Positions 60,449-64,000 of a stretch of 64,000 nucleotides of DNA are shown here, one piece after another. The stretch is from Candidatus Melainabacteria bacterium (lineage in GTDB: Bacteria > Cyanobacteriota > Vampirovibrionia > Obscuribacterales > Obscuribacteraceae), in assembly GCA_017307165.1 (NCBI GenBank), contig JAFKGK010000009.1, positions 105,358 to 169,357 on the forward strand, in the 5' to 3' direction. Position 1 is the stretch's first letter. Each line of letters starts with the position of its first letter. The notes below the pieces were generated by a model, which was given only the letters and a program-made list of their open reading frames with translations, was not told where the DNA came from and did no database searches. Position numbers and translations under genes: made by a program.

Positions 60449-60889
60449 ATGGTCAGAATCTCCTTGTCAAAATTCTTTTGCATTGTATTGCTCTGTTTCA
60501 CTTCATTATCTTGCCTTGCTTATTCGAGAGCCGAATACGACCGGACTCTACCTACGCCGATGAAAGGCCCCAAGGAGTTCAGATTTATCAGACATGATAA
60601 TAAAAAAGAAGTGTTGCTTTTTAAAATGGACAAAGATAATAAGCCCACATTGTCTCCGCTAGACGGGAAGGATTTGATCAATCTAACCCTTTCGGCAGCA
60701 GAAAGCCGGTGGGGCAAGGCTTACAAGAGCGAACAGGTAACAAAACCATCCTTCTATTTTCTGTTCGATACTCTAGAAAGTCGATTAGTCAGATTTTGGG
60801 TAGAGCCTGATAAGAAAGGCAATTTAATTGGCTACTATTTAAGAGTAGAAGACAACGGAAGTGTCGGCGACAACTTTGAAAGGCAGTAG
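60449..60889 (+). CDS. Small exported hypothetical protein
   Basis: 146 aa. A signal peptide is evident (SKFFCIVLLCFTSLSCLAYS). The mature part is strand-rich, with PTPMKGPKEFRFIRHDN, VLLFKMDKDNKPT, LINLTLSAAESRWGKAY and a last strand pair with GNLIGYYLRVEDNG. GGAGGG lies 5 nt before ATG 60449. It follows the TonB-C-like gene by 26 bp, so they form an operon. Part of its coding sequence recurs in the fossil copy at 58771-58882. Family unknown. Confidence 0.65.
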   Translation: MVRISLSKFFCIVLLCFTSLSCLAYSRAEYDRTLPTPMKGPKEFRFIRHDNKKEVLLFKMDKDNKPTLSPLDGKDLINLTLSAAESRWGKAYKSEQVTKPSFYFLFDTLESRLVRFWVEPDKKGNLIGYYLRVEDNGSVGDNFERQ

Positions 60890-61195
60890 TGTTGGGTCAT
60901 CAAGGTCAATTATAATTGCGGGCTTGATTGAACACGAGTTGTTGATTAGTCGATTGGACTGACCTCCTAGGCCAGTCTAACCAACTCGCATCCTATCAAA
61001 ACCGATGTGACTCACTTACCAATCGGTGCGGATCAGCATAACAACTTGAAAATTATAAAAAATTGTTTGAGTCTTGCGAGCCGCGAAGCTAGATCTGGTA
61101 TCTAAATTATTGGGTGGTCATGGAAAACAGCTGCCCAACAGAGTATCACTTCAATAAATACACACCTTTGGTATCCAATTTCGGGGGTGGGCATT
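60890..61195. other. Gene-free AT-rich region with small hairpin
   Basis: About 300 bases. A weak inverted repeat (GACTG...CAGTC, about 60955-60980) is the only structure noticed. It could end the exported-protein operon and hold the promoter for the LRV-repeat gene. Confidence 0.4.
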
Positions 61196-61696
61196 ATGGA
61201 AGCAGATAGGATTTTAAACGAAGAACTTATCAAACAATATATTGTGGCGGGTTCTACGCGGACCCGGTCAGAAAAGCTAAGAGTATTAGCGGAACATTTT
61301 TGCGACAAGATTCGTATGCGCGTGGCCGAAAATCCAAGTACGCCGACGAATGTTTTGCGGAATCTCGCGCACGATCCGAGCAACGATGTAAGGATTGCAG
61401 TTGCGACCAATAAATCCTGTGAAGATGCAGTAATCAAAAGGCTTGCAAGAGATAACGACGTAATTGTTCGCCATGGCCTGGCGCAAAACGTCGATTTACC
61501 TCGGGCGATCCTCGAAGAGCTAGCCGATGATGAAAACGGTTGGGTAAGAGGCGAAGCCCTTAAAACTTTAGAGATTATTGATAGCCGATCAGGTGATGAA
61601 GTCGGACGACAGCGCAACCTTAAACGAACGAGAGACCCGCGTATGGTCGCTAACTTCGAAAAGCGCGTGCGTTCTGATAAGGACGTGGCAAGCTAA
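61196..61696 (+). CDS. LRV (leucine-rich repeat variant) protein
   Basis: 166 aa. Repeating ~24-residue units follow the leucine-rich-variant pattern: VRMAV-type NP-S-TP..VL..LA.DP..DVR, VATNKSCEDAVIKRLARDNDVIVR, and AQNVDLPRAILEELADDENGWVR (parts shortened). LRV proteins form alpha/3-10 solenoids; the original Azotobacter member has an Fe-S cluster domain, which is absent here. No signal peptide. GGGGGTGGG lies before ATG 61196. It is followed 46 bp later by a small heat-shock gene, so it may be part of a proteostasis unit. Function unknown. Confidence 0.75.
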   Translation: MEADRILNEELIKQYIVAGSTRTRSEKLRVLAEHFCDKIRMRVAENPSTPTNVLRNLAHDPSNDVRIAVATNKSCEDAVIKRLARDNDVIVRHGLAQNVDLPRAILEELADDENGWVRGEALKTLEIIDSRSGDEVGRQRNLKRTRDPRMVANFEKRVRSDKDVAS

Positions 61697-61742
61697 CTCC
61701 CTGCATGCTGACTGCTTTTAGGTAAATAGGAGGTGCATTACC

Positions 61743-62291
61743 ATGACGTTTGGCAAAATCGTCCCATGGGGACGGAAGCAGGTTCCGATCAGGCGAACGG
61801 AAGAATACAATCAACCAACCATATGGCCTGAATTTGACGAACCATGGCGCGATGTGGAACGGTTGTTTGATCGCTTCTTGAATTTATCGCCCGCTATGAG
61901 CACAACTATGCAGCAATTCAATCCAGTCCTTGATGTTCATGAAACGGAAAAAGAGTTTCAGATCAATGTAGAAGTGCCTGGAATGAATGAGAACGAGATT
62001 GAGGTCTCTATGTCGAAAGACATGCTGACCATAAGTGGTGAGAAGAAGGAGGAAAAAGAAGAAAACACTAAAGGCATCTATCGTCTTGAAAGACGCTACG
62101 GCTCTTTCTCCCGGTCGATCCCGCTGCCGGATAATTGTGTCGAAACGGAAAAGGCCGAGGCCAGTTATAAAAATGGAGTCCTTTCGATCAAACTACCAAA
62201 AGCCGTTGGATACAAGGAAAGCATAAGGAAAATACCGGTTTTAAAAAGCAAAAGTGAAGACAATAACAGTGACAGTGGCGAAACTGGATAA
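61743..62291 (+). CDS. Cytosolic small heat-shock protein (Hsp20/alpha-crystallin)
   Basis: 182 aa. The alpha-crystallin domain spans about residues 60-150: NPVLDVHETEKEFQINVEVPGMNENEIEVSM, LTISGEKK, and the closing YKNGVLSIKLPK. A C-terminal IPV-type motif (KIPVL) that docks into neighbouring subunits follows at about 165. sHSPs hold unfolded proteins in ATP-independent fashion. AGGAGG lies 6 nt before ATG 61743. The next gene, a second Hsp20-like protein with an export segment, begins 78 bp later. Confidence 0.93.
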   Translation: MTFGKIVPWGRKQVPIRRTEEYNQPTIWPEFDEPWRDVERLFDRFLNLSPAMSTTMQQFNPVLDVHETEKEFQINVEVPGMNENEIEVSMSKDMLTISGEKKEEKEENTKGIYRLERRYGSFSRSIPLPDNCVETEKAEASYKNGVLSIKLPKAVGYKESIRKIPVLKSKSEDNNSDSGETG

Positions 62292-62369
62292 AATTTTGGG
62301 GCGCTCTTTTGCGCCAGGGGCCAGTGGCCCCGCTTACTAATCGAATGTGTTTTCTGGAGGTGATAACCC

Positions 62370-62933
62370 ATGAAAGCGTTAGGAGACAGAGCAAAAAAAA
62401 TCATCATGGTGGCTTTGTCGGCGGCTCTTGGTTTTGCTGGTGGTTTTGCCACTAAAGAGTTATGGGAGCAAAACAACAGTGCTCATGCGAGAGCACAGAA
62501 TGTGATTGTCGAGAAAGTGGCCGATTCGGGTCCTGCAAATCTCAATCGTCTAATTGCTCCGAATATTTGGGATGTTTATGTGGACCCATTGATAACACCT
62601 ATTCAGTGGGCGATAAAGCCGCTTCCATTGGTACCACTTGTTTCGTCCCCCAATGAAATTCCGAAGATCCAAACAATAGATGGGAGCAAGGAATTACGAA
62701 TAATTGCCCAAGTACCAGGAATGACTGATAAGGACGTAAAGGTCGAAGCCAGCGAATCATCCGTGACAATAAAAGGAGAAAAAAAACAAGAAACGAAAGA
62801 CAAAGAGCATTTTGAAACCATGTCCGAATTATTTCAGCAATCGGTGCACTTACCTTGCAAAGTCGATGCTGACAAAGTCCAAGCGAGCGTAAAAGACGGC
62901 GTGCTCACTGTCACGTTGCCGAAAAAACAATAG
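62370..62933 (+). CDS. Membrane-anchored or exported Hsp20-like protein
   Basis: 187 aa. Unlike usual small heat-shock proteins it begins with a basic, hydrophobic segment (AKKIIMVALSAALGFAGGFATKEL, about residues 8-30) that would be a signal anchor or signal peptide. A spacer of ~60 residues follows. The C-terminal half is an alpha-crystallin domain: ELRIIAQVPGMTDKDVKVEASE, VTIKGEKK, and the closing VKDGVLTVTLPKK. The C-terminal IxI motif of cytosolic members is missing. GGAGG stands 8 nt before ATG 62370. It directly follows the cytosolic sHSP gene. A periplasmic or membrane holdase is the likely role. Confidence 0.85.
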   Translation: MKALGDRAKKIIMVALSAALGFAGGFATKELWEQNNSAHARAQNVIVEKVADSGPANLNRLIAPNIWDVYVDPLITPIQWAIKPLPLVPLVSSPNEIPKIQTIDGSKELRIIAQVPGMTDKDVKVEASESSVTIKGEKKQETKDKEHFETMSELFQQSVHLPCKVDADKVQASVKDGVLTVTLPKKQ

Positions 62934-62939
62934 TGAACT

Positions 62940-62969
62940 GACCGGCGGCAGGTCTGCCTGCCGCCGGTC
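62940..62969 (+). terminator. Perfect 13-bp hairpin after the sHSP pair
   Basis: GACCGGCGGCAGG and CCTGCCGCCGGTC (62940-62952, 62957-62969) form a perfect GC-rich stem around TCTG, 6 nt after the stop. No T-run follows, so it may be a stabiliser or intrinsic terminator of weak type. Confidence 0.6.
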
Positions 62970-63030
62970 GGGGACCGGTATCGTCCTACTTGATGCCCAA
63001 TTCTCTGGTTTATTGATTGCTATACACATG

Positions 63031-63392
63031 TCAATCCTTGCTATTCGAAGTTGGGAGCGGAGGCGACCAAGATAGCACTCCAATAGCCACAAGACCCAGT
63101 GCTGCGACAAAAGCTACGAATGAGAAACCATCCGCCAGAGAGAGAAGAGAAACTTGGTGTTTAAGGCTCACGCTTAAGTGCACTGCCGCGCGGGTCAGAG
63201 CTTCGTCGAGATTCGAACTTCCACCGATTTGATTCTCTGCAAGTACCTTCACTCGCTCTTCGCTCAGCCAGCCACTGTCTATACGACCAGCAATCGTTGA
63301 AAAGTGGAAATCGCCGCGCAGCTTCAGGAAATGGGTCATCGCTGATTTGCCAAGCTCGGCTCCAAAGAGCCGACAGGTCTGCATCCAACAGG
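63031..63392 (-). pseudogene. C-terminal fragment of an EmrB/DHA2-type MFS transporter
   Basis: About 120 codons remain. The peptide CWMQTCRLFGAELGKSAMTHFLKLRGDFHF followed (in separate parts) by EALTRAAVHLSVSLKHQ and SLADGFSFVAFVAALGLVAIGVL matches the last membrane segments of 14-span DHA2 drug exporters, whose R-x-x-G-x-x-x-G motif and final QA.L...D.F segment are recognisable. The 5' part of the gene is missing: at 63393 the frame enters a copy of an insertion-sequence end. It is therefore a disrupted gene and probably non-functional. Confidence 0.65.
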
Positions 63393-63465
63393 TGACGGTC
63401 CCCAGAAAACCGGACATTGTGACTGGACCGAGGTCGCTTCTTGTGGAGAACATAGACCAGAGTGA
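63393..63465 (+). mobile_element. Solo end of an IS3-type element
   Basis: About 70 bp, starting TGACGGTCCCCAGAAAA, is ~85% identical to the start of the element at 63852 and in the same orientation. The rest of that element is absent here, so this is a relic left by deletion or recombination. It interrupts the MFS gene. Confidence 0.7.
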
Positions 63466-63568
63466 TTTTTTGGCGAAAAATATGCGAAATCGTTGCATAC
63501 CAGGGACCTGTCGACAAGTTAATTTCAAGTGTGTATGGCCGACGAGACCTGCTTGCAATGCCCGTCTC

Positions 63569-63808
63569 CTATAACCTACAAACACTGAAAGTTGCTACCT
63601 CAGAAACAATTGCATTGCCCACCACGTAAACGATTGCTGGCACAATTGCCGCCACAATGAGCCCTTTCAGTTTATTGGGTCTTGTCGGATCGATTTGAAA
63701 GAGCTTCAACGGAAACAGGACCAAGTGCACAAAGTTACTGACCGTGGCAAAGATTGTGATAAAGGCTAACTTCTGTATTCGTTTTGCCCGAGATCTTTTT
63801 ACTATCGC
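63569..63808 (-). pseudogene. Fragment encoding a membrane peptide, no start codon
   Basis: A 79-codon minus-strand frame without ATG near its beginning encodes two hydrophobic spans (AFITIFATVSNFVHLVLF and GLIVAAIVPAIVYVVG) separated by a polar KLFQIDPTRPNKLK loop. It lies between the two IS ends, so it may be the 3' remnant of a membrane-protein gene. Family unknown; it could be chance. Confidence 0.35.
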
Positions 63809-63851
63809 TTAAATACCACCGTGTATAATATGGCCCGTTTATTTTGAAAAT

Positions 63852-64000
63852 TGACGGTCCCCAGAAAAAACGGACAGTGAGACTGGACCGAGGTTGCTCC
63901 TTGTGGAAAGATAGAACAGGAGCGAATCATGACCGGACGAAAGAAAGCAATAACCTACTCTCGCGAGTTTCAAGACAATGCTGTCAGGCTGGCAAAATTG
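63852..64000 (+). mobile_element. Left end of an IS3-family-type insertion sequence (continues beyond window)
   Basis: The element appears to start at TGACGGTCCCC (63852), followed by a 5' leader and an OrfA start at 63929. The same leader recurs as the solo end at 63393. The right end is outside the window. Confidence 0.7.
63929..64000 (+). CDS. IS3-type transposase OrfA, N-terminal part
   Basis: The first 24 codons are present: a basic start, then YSREFQDNAVRLAKL, the typical opening of the helix-turn-helix in IS3-family OrfA proteins (compare the YSPEFRxxAVRL pattern). AGGAG lies 6 nt before the ATG. OrfA binds the terminal repeats and joins OrfB by frameshift. The gene runs off the window, so intactness cannot be judged. 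Confidence 0.75.
   Translation, partial: MTGRKKAITYSREFQDNAVRLAKL

Overview
The window reads as a chromosomal segment of a Gram-negative bacterium with dense, mostly single-gene or short-operon organisation, Shine-Dalgarno-led starts and many Rho-independent terminators. The gene content suggests, as inference only, a deep-branching lineage near Cyanobacteriota, such as the Melainabacteria/Obscuribacterales. Pointers are a futalosine-pathway menaquinone gene (mqnC), a PPK2 polyphosphate kinase, a cyanophycinase-like peptidase, a COG0523 GTPase overlapping a WD40 gene, and many large proteins without known homologues. No rRNA, tRNA or CRISPR array was seen.

Layout. 0-7 kb: end of a HisS/HisZ-like gene, a 610-aa protein with a Cys/His peptidase-like C-terminus, mqnC, a beta-CASP metallo-beta-lactamase and a rhomboid protease. 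7-16.4 kb: a three-gene operon of tandem YbjQ-domain proteins, mutL, a 1064-aa protein with an HEWSH zincin motif and HEAT-like repeats, an exported glycine-zipper protein, a candidate structured RNA with its own promoter and terminator, and a small membrane protein. 16.4-21.7 kb: two histone-deacetylase-fold paralogues flanking an unknown-family gene and an APC permease. 21.8-24.2 kb: a lower-GC three-gene cassette of predicted metallopeptidase toxin, EF-Tu-domain-2-like protein and ATP-grasp enzyme. 25-37 kb: an FAD oxidoreductase divergent from an Rrf2 regulator with twin operators, a ricin-like exported protein, a GNAT protein, a cyanophycinase-like peptidase, an HNH nuclease, a second copy of the unknown family, a DUF2239 gene with a well-defined promoter, panC and an exported double aspartyl protease.

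37-51 kb: a MocR-type regulator lacking its PLP lysine; dephospho-CoA kinase fused in frame to a membrane protein; PPK2, OsmC, a folate/biopterin-type transporter and a methyltransferase; several membrane-anchored unknowns; and class I fructose-bisphosphate aldolase. 51-58 kb: a COG0523 metal GTPase overlapping a WD40 gene behind a Fur/Zur-like palindrome, a SulP-STAS-USP-USP transporter, and a TetR/PNPOx operon whose operator lies inside its promoter. 58-64 kb: an AT-richer accessory end with an eqolisin-like protein, TonB-C-like paralogues and a fossil duplication, an LRV-repeat protein, a cytosolic and an exported small heat-shock protein, an MFS gene cut by an insertion-sequence end, and the start of an IS3-type element.

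Base composition is mosaic. Genes around 3.5-6.6, 17.9-21.6 and 39.3-50.7 kb are rich in C/G-ending codons, as expected of well-expressed core genes; 21.8-24.9 and 57.9-64 kb are AT-richer and look acquired. The most novel-looking items are the toxin/EF-Tu-like/ATP-grasp cassette, the CoaE fusion with an internal ribosome-binding site, and the RNA at about 15.6-15.83 kb.
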